A program made the translations under genes and the position numbers. Positions 1-11,323 of a stretch of DNA of 37,265 nt are shown piece after piece (the stretch's first letter is position 1; the number at the start of each line of letters is the position of its first letter). This DNA comes from Rodentolepis nana (Eukaryota; Platyhelminthes; Cestoda; Cyclophyllidea; Hymenolepididae): NCBI GenBank assembly GCA_900617975.1, contig UZAE01012348.1, positions 1 through 37,265 of the forward strand, written 5' to 3'. The notes under the pieces were generated by a model. That model ran no database searches. It was not told the origin of the DNA and saw only the letters and a program-made list of their open reading frames with translations.

Positions 1-33
1 ATCGGATAAATTTGCAGAGGATGATCTTATCAA

Positions 34-357
34 AACGGGGTGTGCGATAGACTTACCTTCACGTGGTGCACCCTGGGCAACGTATACTCATACGGTAAAA
101 ATGTCTATTAACCGGTGGTTGACTTCAGACACCAAACTACCATCACCCCACTGTATGTCAAATTCGACTACTTCAACCGTACTCACCTCACCTTTTTTCC
201 AAATTTGTGTCTGTCTCTTATACATCTTTGAAACACTCTTCTGTCCCCCCCCCATCTCGACCTTTTTCATTTTGATGTTCCTTGCCATCTGTGAAGCCCG
301 AAGTCAACTAACGGGCTAATGATAACCATCAAAACGCCTGCCATTTGATATAAATAA
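34..357 (+). repeat. SINE-like retroposon, copy 1 (near full length)
   Basis: A copy of the ~325-bp family that recurs at least ten times here. In this orientation it starts with a GGGGTGTGCGATAGAC head, carries a pyrimidine-rich middle (about 180-270), and ends in a conserved block around GTGAAGCCCGAAGTCAACTA and a short ATAAATAAAT tail. The 10-mer ATCTTATCAA flanks it on both sides (24-33 and 358-367). That is a target-site duplication, as expected for LINE-driven retroposition. No internal protein long enough to mobilise itself is present, so it would be non-autonomous. No convincing pol III A/B boxes were seen, so 'SINE' refers to form only. Confidence 0.85.
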
Positions 358-367
358 ATCTTATCAA

Positions 368-2162
368 GATTTAAGGTGTTCACGCCTCCATACTTCTTTT
401 AAAAGTTTCAGCCCTTCCTCCTTCTTATTCATGATGACAAAAAGACGAGACGATGACTGAAAACCACCTAAATCATGGAATAAAATAATTTGCATCGTGA
501 GTATTCATACGGGCAATCAAAAACTGCTGAAAGAATCCGGAATTGACCAGAGATTATGAGGCTGTTGTGCCTATCTGGCAATCTGGACTGATTGATCTTG
601 CACAGGAGATTTCCATGATAATATGCAGCATATAGTTTTGTAGCATTTTGGCGTAGGAAATGGATCCTTGTCGCAAAAGTTATTGGAATCTTTTGGCTTG
701 TGCTCAATGAAGGCCTCTACTACTATGCTTCTCACAGAAAATATCCGCAGATGTTCTCACAAGGTAAAACTTCCTGTTTAAGCATGAAGAACCTGGTTCA
801 ATTTTGATGAGCAAAACTCTTGTCAGGTTGAAATTCAGATTAAAAGACTATTTAGCTTGAATAGAGCCACAAGACATTCCCCAGCCATGGAGGTTAAATT
901 TCCCCAAGTCGACATCTTCTGAGGGTGGTGTCTCTTCATTTTTTTAAGAGGAATGCAGATTGAATCCAGATATTCAAGTGGAAGGGTGTATCACTCTAGT
1001 ATTAAATCTCTGGTTAACGAATGAGAGTAGTGTATTGAGCATGCGTGGTGTGGTGCAGGGTAACCTAGCCAATCAGTGATTTATTTTCACGCAGCATAAC
1101 TTTCAATTGTGCCACCTACTAAGCCTTTCTGTAACAAATTCCTGTGCTCTCATCACTTTGCCTAAATAATTTTGGAGTGCGGGAACCAATACTAAGAGAT
1201 TTCGAGAGAAGGCCTTTGTTTGTAACCACTTAGACTTTGAAGTAATATGCGAAGGCTTATTTGTGTAGTGTCAGCTGCAGTTTTTAATTAAAAATATTTT
1301 TGTTAACGTTACTTGAGAGATAGAGAGTTGGAAGGAAACATTAAGTCACATCATAAACAAGCTTCAAAACTTGACATTATATTTTTTTCTGATTGGATGA
1401 AATTTTCATATTTTTTTGTAAGTTACCCAATATGGAGATATTAGTGGGATTTAAACTTTCGCGATAATAAAAACACTTTATTTAGTGTCAGAGAATTTGA
1501 CAATTATGAGACTCCTCCAGAATTTAAAAGATACATGGCTAATAATTTGCATTTGAACATATAATCACACTCAAACCTCTTAAGCAAATGGCATAAATGT
1601 CAAAACTGAGACTTTTAGCACATAAACATGAATTTGTTGTTAAGTGTGTACATTAATGACATTAACTTACTTGATTTAACAGCAAATATGATAGAATTAT
1701 TGAATATGATATGGCACTAATAGCTCGTATCTAAAGCGGAAAAGATGTATCAGAGGAATCTTTAAAAAAATAGTTGTGTTACAGCAGTTAAGCGATACTT
1801 GCTGTTTCATTTGCTTGTAATCTAGAATTGATCTAACAAGATTGAGATAAATGTGGGAGCATAGTAGAGTAGAGTTGATAGTAAATACGATCATGACGAT
1901 AAGGATTTTCAGTATCGTCTACACTCCACGCAAGCACATTTGACACCTCTTTATTCACAAAAGAAATTGGTTTAACGGAGCTGAATTATTTTCGTTAATT
2001 AAGTCTATCATCCACTTGACCTCCTCCCTTAACCTCCATTTTTTGCTGAATGAGCCTTTATTTCTGCTTTTAAATTGTCACACGTTTTGCTAAGCATTTA
2101 GTAATGCAATGTTTTTTTTAAATTTTACATCACGAAAAACTTAATATTATAAATTTTTTATC
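368..2162. other. Intergenic, no gene recognised
   Basis: AT-rich sequence with only short open frames broken by stops and no recognisable domain. The one locally less AT-rich patch (about 1020-1260) contains a CCAAT motif and a GCATGCG motif and could be regulatory or an unrecognised 5' exon. No transposon ends or tandem arrays were seen. Confidence 0.5.
1065..1076 (+). promoter_or_regulatory. Possible CCAAT box (NF-Y type)
   Basis: The 12-mer CTAGCCAATCAG matches the extended NF-Y CCAAT consensus. The same 12-mer occurs at 11250-11261, just upstream of the first visible RGS exon. A GCATGCG core (NRF-1-like) lies about 25 bp upstream. No gene start was identified next to it, so promoter function is a guess from motif content. 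Confidence 0.25.
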
Positions 2163-2465
2163 GGAGTGCGCGATAGACTTACCTCCTCGTGGTTTACCCT
2201 GGGCAAAATAGTTTATAAACTTTCAGCTGACTTCGGATTAAAATGACCGACTGTATATCATATTTGACCACTTTCAAAGCACTCACCTTACCATTTTCTC
2301 TACCTTTGTGTCTGTCTCTTTTACAACTGCAAATCACTTTTCTGTTCCAAATTTCCACTTTTTGTGCGTTTACTGCCCTCTCCCCTCTGTGAAGCTCGAA
2401 GTCAACTAAAGGATCAATGATGACTATCCTAAAGCCTGCCAGTTGACACAAATAAATAAATAAAA
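2163..2465 (+). repeat. SINE-like retroposon, copy 2 (diverged)
   Basis: Same family and orientation as the copy at 34-357. The head (GTGCGCGATAGACTTACCTC), the pyrimidine-rich middle, the GTGAAGCTCGAAGTCAACTA block and an AAATAAATAAATAAA tail are all recognisable. It is shorter and more diverged than copy 1, with a gap in the middle. No target-site duplication can be defended, which fits an older insertion. Confidence 0.8.
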
Positions 2466-5400
2466 ATTTAGCCCTCTTCAAGTCCGTGCAAAGCGTCTAC
2501 ATGTCATTTTAACGCCATTTAATATACAAATATATATACTAATTTTAATAATAATTATCATTGAAATTTTTAATTAGATTTTTTTGCATACAAATTTGTC
2601 ATTTTATCCACTGTATTTATACTTGACTAAAGCAGTGTATTATAAATCTTAAAATAGCCTAAAATTTAAGGTCTAGCATAAATAATTAAATCACATTAAT
2701 AGCTGTTGGAAAGTACTTTTTTAACATCGAAAAATTTTCTCTATTAGTTAAATCGGATAGATTGTCCCCGTTATCTTTGACGGCTACACGATTCCAGTTA
2801 GATGATGATTATGAAGGCATCAAGTGAGTAACTTCAAGAGAATCATGGTGAATTTCAAGTGATTCAGTGTTATCATGCGGATACCTTCCTGGATAATTTT
2901 TAAAATGCAGCTGCCATGAGTCCTCAAAACTCCCAGTTACAGTGATCCGTTTTATAATGCTTAATAAATGCGAGGTGGGGGAGGGGGGAGGCGATGTGAA
3001 CCTATTATGCACTTTTATGAGCCTCGAATTTGAGTGGGCGGAAAAGAGAGCTTTATGTCTGATATAGTGAATATTTTTGATAATTTCCTGTTTATTATTT
3101 ACTACATCGAAATGATACCTCAAACACTTTATCTTTCATATTGTTCTTATATTTCAGCCTTAATTATTTATTTCGTTACAGGCCAACAATTTGAACTAGA
3201 GTCTACAATTCACAGGGTGTTTTCTTTAACGTTTTCATTACAATTATGCAAAGAGAGCTTTTAATTACTTGAACATTATAATGAGCAAATTTTGTTTTCT
3301 TTTTTACTTACTCAACCTCGCAAATTTAGTAATTTTAATTGACTTACCGGAAGTTGAATCAAGCTCGAAAGTTATCTATTTCATATTTCTTAAGAACTAT
3401 TGTTTGAAAAATTAAGACGTATTCTGCAATTAAAATACGCAATATCAGCCCTGATAGTGAAAATTTAAGTACACAAGCAAATATTTTAGATTATTTTTAA
3501 TAGAAATTTAATAATTTTTCCTGAATTTTAAATAAATCGAATACGATCAGTTCGCAGAAAATTGCCTTGGTATTTAAGTACTGCTGTACTTACTTCGAAT
3601 AGATGTCAATTTTAAAATAATCTGCTCAAAAAGAACGTTGACATTTTTTATTATTTAAAGTGGGAACTAAGAGAGAGTAAATATTGCCTAAATGTTTTTA
3701 TTCAATAAAATAGCATTTTCTATTTATTTTGGCTTCTTTTCACTTGAATTTGTATTACTGCTCCGTTTGCTTATTTCAAGGCCAATATTACCTTGAGTGA
3801 GTTCAGAATCTTCCTTCAAATATATCTTCTAAGATTGCAAAAGATTGCAAAAGAATAAGACTTTGAAACACTAATTAACCTTGATTTCAGGACAGTTTGA
3901 CTCTATTGTGGAGAAATTGCAGGAAAATTTGATGGTATTTCCGGGAAATCCACCCTAAAAGGCGAGTTTGGAAGCTGAAGATAAAGCTATTTCCTCCATC
4001 AAACAATCTGCAACATTCGCGTTAAAACAAATCTTACCGTCCCTCCATAGACTCCAAGCAGTTTGGACTTAGTTTAACTGGTGTGGAACATATGAGGGTG
4101 TTGTTTGAAGTGAAAGTCGCTGCATTAATAAAAACGCTAAAAATGCTGAATGTGAATGGTTCACAGGTTCTACCAATCCAAAATAATCTCTTGTCTAACT
4201 TTTTTAAAACTTTTCAATTTCTAATTTACTTAATTTACTGTCTTTTAAATACAAAAGTTTCTTTAGATGTCTTTTAGTTCACTAAAACAATGAAGACTAG
4301 ATGATCTACGCGTGTTTTATGCGAATTCATTTTGAATTTCTGAAATTTCAGGCCAATTCGATGGGACATTTCAAACTTCTACCATTTGTATGTGGTCTTC
4401 AAGAATCTTGTTCGACTGCTATCTATTGCTGAAGTCTCAGGTTTATTTAAATCGTATTAATGATTACTGCTGTTAAATGTCAAACTTGGAATATCAAGTG
4501 TGGCGGAGGCATAAACCAACAGAAATTTGATGAAAATTATTAAGTGAACTGTAGTGAAAAGTATCTCAAACGTTTCCCACCTCGTAAACCTACGCCTGAG
4601 TGCTGGTTCTGTAATGACTTAACCTTTGGTCGATTATATATCTACAAATATCTTCTTGACTATAGCTAGCAACAGAAAGGACATAAGGAAATGTGAGGTT
4701 GAAGGTAAGAACTTTGAAAGGGAAATGTGACCCAGAGTATCAAACTTATCGAGCTCTCCGAAATCCTTAACTTTCTATTCTATAATTGAGATCAGTGATG
4801 TAAATAAGTGGAAATATGTAACCGTGCAGGTAAATAGCTATGAGATCAAACTCTGATTTATGGAACTCTGTGTTCACAAAAAAGCACGCAGACTTCTGTC
4901 GAGTGTAAAATAGAATACTTCAGATAGAAGTCGGAAATTTGAAGGTGCTATGAAATATCATGATTTTGATCAATCAGTGAAAATAAGCAATTAGCCAGCG
5001 ACTAATTAATAGAATTAAGTTCAAATTATCTTGATTGGATAAATAAATTAAATATCTTAAAGGCAATGGAAAAGCTTACGCGGGCTGCTAAAAACGCACT
5101 GAGAAAAGGAAATCTGGATTATTCGAAGAAAAAGCGGGAAAAAACCGGAACTGATGTCTGCCTATTTTTTCAGAAAAATGGAACCAGGAATGAAGGCAAA
5201 CTGCGTCAAGTGAAAACGGCAAACAAAGATGCTTCTCTTAAACAAAAGCAAATATTGAATGCTCTTCAAGGCGACTAAAGTGGAAACTTGGACCACGAAA
5301 TATGCAAAGGAAATCATGTAAAATTAGAGGCATTAGGACAGAACTCCTAAAAGATCTTCCGTTGAACATTTACCCTGTGAAACAGTGAATGTTCGGTGTA

Positions 5401-5540
5401 AAATTTCATAAGACAACTTCAAAATTCGTAGTGTGAGAACTAAAGAATTTAGGCGAACTCAAATGAGCCCAAAGGACAGACGGGGGTACTTAAATTGAAG
5501 AACTACCAAGACAGAGTAACAATATTAATATTTTAAAAAA
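2466..5540. other. Intergenic, no confirmed gene; three exon-like modules
   Basis: Mostly AT-rich non-coding sequence. A G-rich run lies at 2976-2990. Three short stretches look like splice acceptors followed by a similar start: AG at 3180-3181, 3889-3890 and 4350-4351, each followed, in the same phase, by codons for Q-(Q)-F-(D/E). An open frame of 70 codons at 5066-5278 is rich in Lys and Arg but matches nothing I know. None is strong enough to call a gene. The 10-mer AAGATTGCAA is repeated in tandem at about 3831-3850. Confidence 0.45.
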
Positions 5541-5832
5541 TATTTATTTATATCGAAGGTCAGGCTTTATGATAGTCATCACTAGCCCTTTAGTTGACTT
5601 TGGGCTTCACAGAGAGGAGCAATCGTAAAGTCAGAAAAAGCAGAGAAGGGAAACGGAAGAGTGAATCATAGTGTAATAGAGATAGAGACAAAGAAAGAGA
5701 GTAGGGTAAGGTCAATACTGTGAAAGTGGAGAAATATGACATAGAGTGGGGTCATGGTAGCTTGAAGTCAGAAGTGAACTACCGTTTATGTACTTTTTTG
5801 CCGAATAAGTATACATTGCCCAGGGTTCAGAT
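5541..5832 (-). repeat. SINE-like retroposon, copy 3 (5' end missing)
   Basis: An inverted copy: the tail complement TATTTATTTATAT comes first, then the conserved TTAGTTGACTTTGGGCTTCA block, the purine-rich middle and the head up to TTGCCCAGGGT. The last ~35 bp of the head (the GTGGAGGTAAGTCTATCGCAC part of other copies) is absent and replaced by unrelated sequence. Truncation at the 5' end is typical of target-primed reverse transcription. Confidence 0.85.
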
Positions 5833-8650
5833 TCGTGTTCCTGTTAACTATAAAATCTATATGCCTTAAAATATTTCCCCGTTCATCAAGAACTTTTGTC
5901 ACTTATCTTTGCAATCTACACCATAAAACGTATTTACTAAAACTGTTTGTATATGTCGAAATTGTGAGTTGTATTTTTATTTGAGTTCGTTCTGGTTCTA
6001 GCTGACTTGTGTCATCACTCTTCATCATTTCCACTCTCTCACACTCACATAATTGTGATATTAGGCTTGTTGATCATGAAATTTGCATGCTCACTACCTC
6101 TTGAACCTTACCTTTAATCATAGTCTTGTCAATAACATAGCTATTATTTCCCCACTCATTCGAATTATACGTCTTTAGCAGTGATAAACGCTTCTAAAGT
6201 GTAGCTACAAGCATGGGGGTATGGAGAGGGTTGTAACTTTCTGTTCATTAGTGTAGATCAGGGAGTACTAGCTAGATTATTGCGCTTCTAACTCCTATTG
6301 GAAGATAGAAAGGAGTTCTGAAAGGCGATATTACCGTCAAAATGCAAAAAATGAAATAATTTATTATGCATCCAATTCTGATCGCGTGCTACATTTTGTA
6401 ATGAGTAAGAGGCATAGTCGAGATAAATTGAAGTCAGCATTTACTATTATAGTGTACATATTACAATGCCACACTCAAGAATTAATTAATATTAATGAGG
6501 GAATGTTCGTTTGAGGAGCGAGTATACACATGCGGTAAGTCGTGGACACATGGATCTCCATTCTCACAAAGTGTCAGTCTTTTGAACGATATTATTGTGT
6601 GACCAAAAACTGCTACCGAACAAAGGTGGGAGCGTGACGATATGATCAAAGACTGCCACATGCCAAGTGGTTTCACTCCACAGTATGAATGACACAAAGT
6701 CATAGTTTTCTCATGTTGCAGTTCAGAGAGAAAAAAATGTGGAATTGAAAGTTCGCAAACAGATAAATACCTTACGAGGATAAAAAATATACCCGATGCC
6801 GATAAGAGTTAACTTAAGAAGCGTCGATTCAATGATTCACGCATAGATACAAAAAATATCGAAATTACGAAACTCAGGTAACACACATTTAATTTATAAT
6901 TTAATATGGCAAAATTATGTTTATTTTTTGCTATTTTTGCATAAAATCTAAAACCTCACTTAGTTTTAATCATTAAAACGCATTTAAACTGTTGCTTTGT
7001 TAATCACACTGCTTTTAGTATTGTTCTTGTGGGTCGTAGGACCTAGTAATGGAAAATGCATTATAATTAAAGATTAATTAAACAAAGTCAACTAAGACAT
7101 GTGGAAGAAAGTTAACTCATGAAAAATGAGAAATTATAATTTATAGTTTGTGCATTTTTTTCGATTTTTGCCACACATGGTAGGCCCTTTATAGAGAGAT
7201 GACACTGTAAAAAGATATTCATACAAATGCATTTATTTGAGACAAATTCTAAGAATAGGGGGAAAGAGAAAGTATGCTAAACTTATGCACTTTAAATTAA
7301 AATTTATAATTTCCCTTTTTCTTAATTAAGATTGCAAACTGATTTTCAAGAAATGAATTGTCAATATTTAACTTTTCATATTTTTTTGTTTTCAAAGCAG
7401 GAAAACATCGTTTCATTTTTAAAGTGTCTCGCTCACAAAATACTTCCAGTAAAAAATTAGCACTTTTTTGTAAACGATGCTATTTCAGCTCACGTTTGGT
7501 AATAATAAATTTAGCGAAGCTTATTATATTGGCTTTTAAGGTCGTTTCGCGTCATATAAGGTGGTTAATTTTTTCAGAAATTTATGAATTCAATTCGCTT
7601 GTGAAAAGCTAGTCCAAAGCGAATCATTTGAAGCATTGCGTGCAGTCATTTGATTTTTTTTTAATTTTAATGGTCACAAAAATTTATTATATTTCGTTTT
7701 TCACCGGCATCAACTCCAGTCACTAACCTGCCCCATTGTTTCAAAATAGCTCTAACAATTTGTTGGCGCTTCTTTCGCTCAAGTGATTTTATTATCAAAT
7801 TCGTTTTTTTTTCATTTAATAAACTATGAAAATTTAATCAAAATTGGTTTTGGGATTTTATAGAAGCTCATTTTACGCTTTTACACCATTTTTAATGCTC
7901 CCACTCTCTTTGTGGCCATTGAATTAAAAGTACTTTTAGGCGAAATTTCATATCCAAATTGCATATTTTGACTGTGAAAAATGTATAGACATAATGATAT
8001 GATATGAACTTAGATTGTCTAAAAAATCAAAATTCAATAAATGCAAGACTATTCACGTATCTGAGGGTCAAATTGTGAAAAGAATTGGGATATTTCAACA
8101 TGAAAATAGATCTCATCAACATATTTAGACATTTTTACGCTTCCAGAGTACCAGAAGGATCATTTTTTTAATGTTTTTGGCAAACTTTCCATTACAAACA
8201 CTAATAGATTACTTTAATGTTCAAAGCTATTTTGAATTTATATTTTAACAGTTTATTGTAATTACAGAGAATTTTAAAATAACACTACTTTACAATTATA
8301 GTTTACTTTAGAAGTGTTGTACAAACCAATGAGAAAGTTTTATGTAATAGAACATGAATTGATAAAAAAAATTGTACTTATTTCAATCACTGTAGGTGGA
8401 ATTCGAAGTGTCTCTTGCCTTAATTTGCTGCAGGATGCAGGAAAGGCCTTATTCCAGCACAAATATTTAAATTTATATCGTTGCTTACCTTCGTTATGAA
8501 ATATGTATAACATCAAATGTTCTTGTAAATGGATTTTTGAGTATGTTTACATAGTTGACTTTCTTTTAATGTAAACTAAAATAATGGTGAGTAAATAAGC
8601 GGCATGTAAAGATCCTGTTACCCTTTTAACAACATGACAGTTTATTTCTA
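5833..8650. other. Intergenic, no gene recognised
   Basis: AT-rich sequence with short open frames only (longest about 84 codons, of low complexity, at 7358-7612). No domain, repeat-family copy, tandem array or RNA gene was recognised. It ends at the TA dinucleotide where the mariner element is inserted. Confidence 0.5.
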
Positions 8651-9953
8651 TTAGATTGGCAACTAAGTCATTGCCTATTTCAAATAAGAAGGCAAATTCG
8701 GAATTTTTGTTTAAAAATATAACTTTATTCAATTAGATATTGGCCGTTCTTGTCGATGACCTTTTTCCATCGTTCTGGCAGAGTAAAAATTCCCCCTTCG
8801 TAAAATGTCTGGTCTTTGCTATTAAAAAACTGAATTAGGTGTGATCCGACATCATCCGCGTTGTTAAAAATTTTACCATTCAAAGAGTTTTGCATGGAAC
8901 GAAACAAATGGTAATCTGAAGGCGCAAGGTCAGGGCTATATGTTGGGTGTGACAAAACATCCCAACCCAGTTCCAATAATTTTTGCCGAGTAACCAAAGA
9001 TGTGTGGGGGGGGGAGGGCCTTGAGTTATCATGATGGAAAACAACACCCTTCCGATTTGATAATGCCGGCCCCTTATCTTCAATTGCATCCTTCAGTTTT
9101 TCGAGTTCTTCAACATACACATTTGAATTTATCCTTTGGTTCTGCGGCATGAGTTCAAAATACAAAATTCCTTTGTGATCCCCCCACCAGACTGACAGCA
9201 TTATCTTTTTTTGATGAATCTCTGCTTTTAATACTGTTTGGGCTGGTTGATCTTGCTTCACCCATGACCTCTTGCCAGTAACATTGTTATAAACTATCCA
9301 CTTTTCGTCGCCAGTAACTAGGTTCTTCAGAAATGGATCATTCTCATTGCGTTTCAGTAGCGAATCACAGATGCTAATCCGTTGCGTCAAATGAATTTCC
9401 TTTAACTGCTGGTGAGGGATCCATAAATCAAGTTTCTTGACATAACCAAGGGTTTTTCATTTTTTTTCAATGCATATATGCGACACATTGAGCAGCTTCT
9501 CTGCAATATCTCGTGTTGTGCTGTGACGATTTGAATCGATAATGGCCTTGATATGGGTTTCATCCACTTCGACTGGGCGGCCAGATCGTTGTGAATTTTT
9601 CAGTGAAAAATCACCGGAACGAAATCTTTCAAACCAATTTCGACACTGCCTTTCTTTGAAGGCTTCATCTCCATATACGGCACATAACTTCTTTTGTGCT
9701 TGCGATGCGTTCTTGCCTTTTCGGAAGTAATACAATAAAATGTGTCGGAAGTGCACATCCTGTTCTTTCATTTTTAAATTGGGATAAAAACAAAATTAAA
9801 GAACTAAACAAAAAAAATTTTTACTAATTAACCTAGAAGTCCATACAGTAAGAAAAAAATATAGGTTAGATGCTCAGGCCACGTTAACAAAACAAAAGAA
9901 AGTATAGAGTGAATCTGTCAACAAAAACGGCAATGACTTAGTTGCCAACCCAA
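8651..9953 (-). mobile_element. mariner-family DNA transposon, complete but inactive
   Basis: A 1303-bp element with both ends present. The terminal inverted repeats are 25 bp: the left end begins TTAGATTGGCAACTAAGTCA, and the right end read inward begins TTGGGTTGGCAACTAAGTCA, with two mismatches over 25 bp. Each end is flanked by TA (8649-8650 and 9954-9955), the target duplicated by Tc1/mariner elements. The transposase frame runs on the minus strand across almost the whole interior. Length, termini and TA target are all standard for mariner. It lies about 1.4 kb upstream of the RGS gene, on the opposite strand. Confidence 0.97.
8725..9771 (-). pseudogene. mariner transposase (D34D), disabled by a stop and an insertion
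   Basis: The protein would cut and paste the element through its inverted repeats. The frame spans 348 codon positions, the usual mariner length, from an ATG at 9771-9769 to a stop at 8727-8725. The N-terminal half has the helix-turn-helix DNA-binding region. Then come WIPHQQL (family WVPHEL), the first catalytic Asp in GDEKW (about residue 155), the second in FHHDN (about 248) and the third in YSPDLAPSDY (about 286). Two defects are visible. An in-frame TGA at 9459-9457 falls where the family has a leucine-type codon. A C-run (9006-9018 on the + strand) adds Ser-Pro-Pro, stretching the second-to-third Asp spacing from 34 to 37 residues. The rest reads in a single frame without frameshifts, so decay is modest. 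Confidence 0.95.
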
Positions 9954-10030
9954 TATTTCCTTTAACATTGAAAAAAATGTGATTGAGGTGGGGATTCATT
10001 AATATCATATCGTTATGACTTGAATTCCTA

Positions 10031-10342
10031 TTCATTTATATTTATTTCAAATGGCTGGCTTTATCACACTTGTCATTAGCCCCTTTGCTGACTTCGGGCT
10101 TCATTCAAAATGAGAAAAGTGAATAGGGGGAATAGAAGAGTGATTCGAAGATGTTAAAGAGACAGACACACAGACATAAAGGCAGAGAAAAGGTAAGATT
10201 AATACGGTAGAAGTGGTCGAAATGGCATACAATGGGGTCATGGCAATTTGAAGTCAGAAGTCAACTGCCGGTTAATTGACTTTTTGCCGTATGAGAATAT
10301 GTTGCCCAGGGTGCACCACATGGAGGTAAGTCACCGCACCCC
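10031..10342 (-). repeat. SINE-like retroposon, copy 4 (head-to-head with copy 5)
   Basis: An inverted copy with tail complement at 10031-10048, the GCTGACTTCGGGCTTCA block, the purine-rich middle, and a head ending CATGGAGGTAAGTC then CGCACCCC. It is almost full length. About 20 bp separate its 5' end from copy 5, which faces the other way, so the two make an imperfect ~610-bp palindrome. Confidence 0.85.
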
Positions 10343-10362
10343 TTTTCATATTCAGTGATACT

Positions 10363-10641
10363 ACCCTGGGTAACGTATACTCATATAGCAAATAAGTCCA
10401 TTAAGAGGCAGTTGACTTTAGACTACTATTACCCCACTGTTTGTCATATTCAACCACTTCCATAGTACTCATCTTCCCTTCTCTCAGCCATTTGTCCGTC
10501 TGTCTATTTGCATCTTTGAATCACTCTTCTGTTCCCCCCTCTCGACTGTTTTCTCCTTTGTCTGTTCCTCCCCTTCATGAAGCCTGCAGTCAACTACAGG
10601 GCTAATGATAACTATCAAAACGTCTGCTATTTTATACAAAC
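10363..10641 (+). repeat. SINE-like retroposon, copy 5 (head-to-head with copy 4)
   Basis: A sense copy starting inside the head at ACCCTGGGTAACGTATACTC, so the first ~40 bp of the family are missing. It ends near CAAAACGTCTGCTATTTTATA with a weak tail. Both termini of the copy 4/5 pair abut similar sequence: CGTTATGAC at 10011-10019 and CGTATGAC at 10641-10648. That could be one duplicated target for a composite insertion, though it is imperfect. Confidence 0.8.
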
Positions 10642-11249
10642 GTATGACAGAGTCCTCATAATTTACTTTCCTCAGACATATCTCAATATATTAGACCTGG
10701 GAAGTCTGAATTTATGCACTTACATATCTCCAAGTTCCCATCTAACAAACAAGGACCTCTACCAATGGAAAGCATTATCAAAAGCATTGTGGTTCTATTT
10801 TCACTAATTCATTCTCATTTTTAATTAATTCAGTGAAATCGAAATCAATTTAAAGTGTTTTCGATGTTGAATGGCTTGTGAGATAAATTTCTTCTTAGCT
10901 TATTTGTTATATTCTCAAATTCTCTCTCACTGAACGTCTGATAGGCATTACCTATATTTAGTATTAACAATAGTATAGAGCTACACAAATATAGCTTAAG
11001 ATATTTCGATTAAATTTATTTAGCTAGTGCCAAGGAATTTAATGTCAGTGTAATAAAAAGGCAGTAATTTTAGAAAAATAATTCAATCAGTGGCTTAAAT
11101 ATTCCTATCACAAGTAGCATAATGTATAAATTATCAAACATAAATTGCGTTGTTGACTTAATGGATAAATCGGAATGATAGACAGCTGACTGCAATTTGC
11201 AAAGAGACGAATATCACAAAGAATGAACCAACCCGAATCGCTCTGTCCA
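10642..11249. other. Intergenic or 5' intron sequence upstream of the RGS gene
   Basis: About 600 bp of AT-rich sequence between the inverted retroposon pair and the CCAAT motif ahead of the first visible RGS exon. No exon with a suitable ATG and donor was found here. If the RGS gene has an upstream first exon, this stretch is intron; if the 11324 exon is the first, it is promoter and intergenic DNA. Confidence 0.45.
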
Positions 11250-11261
11250 CTAGCCAATCAG
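11250..11261 (+). promoter_or_regulatory. CCAAT box, possible promoter of the RGS gene
   Basis: CTAGCCAATCAG fits the NF-Y binding consensus. It lies about 60 bp before the first visible RGS exon boundary and about 140 bp before the first in-frame ATG (11395), a typical distance for a CCAAT box. No clear TATA box was seen. It would support transcription starting near 11290-11320, which competes with the idea that 11324 is a splice acceptor. Confidence 0.35.
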
Positions 11262-11323
11262 AAACGCCGATAAACCACTGCTGTGACAGACCACGAGTGT
11301 AATCTTAGTATATGTGTTTACAG

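Noticed and set aside
3781..3800. Partial resemblance to a flatworm spliced-leader sequence (TTACCTTG)
   Set aside because: Only eight bases match, with no Sm site or stem-loop nearby.
5066..5278. 70-codon Lys/Arg-rich frame with an ATG
   Set aside because: Matches no family I know, has biased, low-complexity composition and no clear promoter or splice context. Its length is within what chance allows in this window.
7358..7612. 84-codon frame on the + strand
   Set aside because: Phe/Lys/Ile-rich reading of AT-rich DNA with no ATG at its listed start and no domain-like pattern.
9391..9459. Frameshift between the two transposase halves
   Set aside because: The two open stretches are in the same frame, so the break is a single in-frame stop codon and not a frameshift.
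9542..9730. Open frame on the + strand inside the mariner
   Set aside because: It is the complement of the transposase DNA-binding region.
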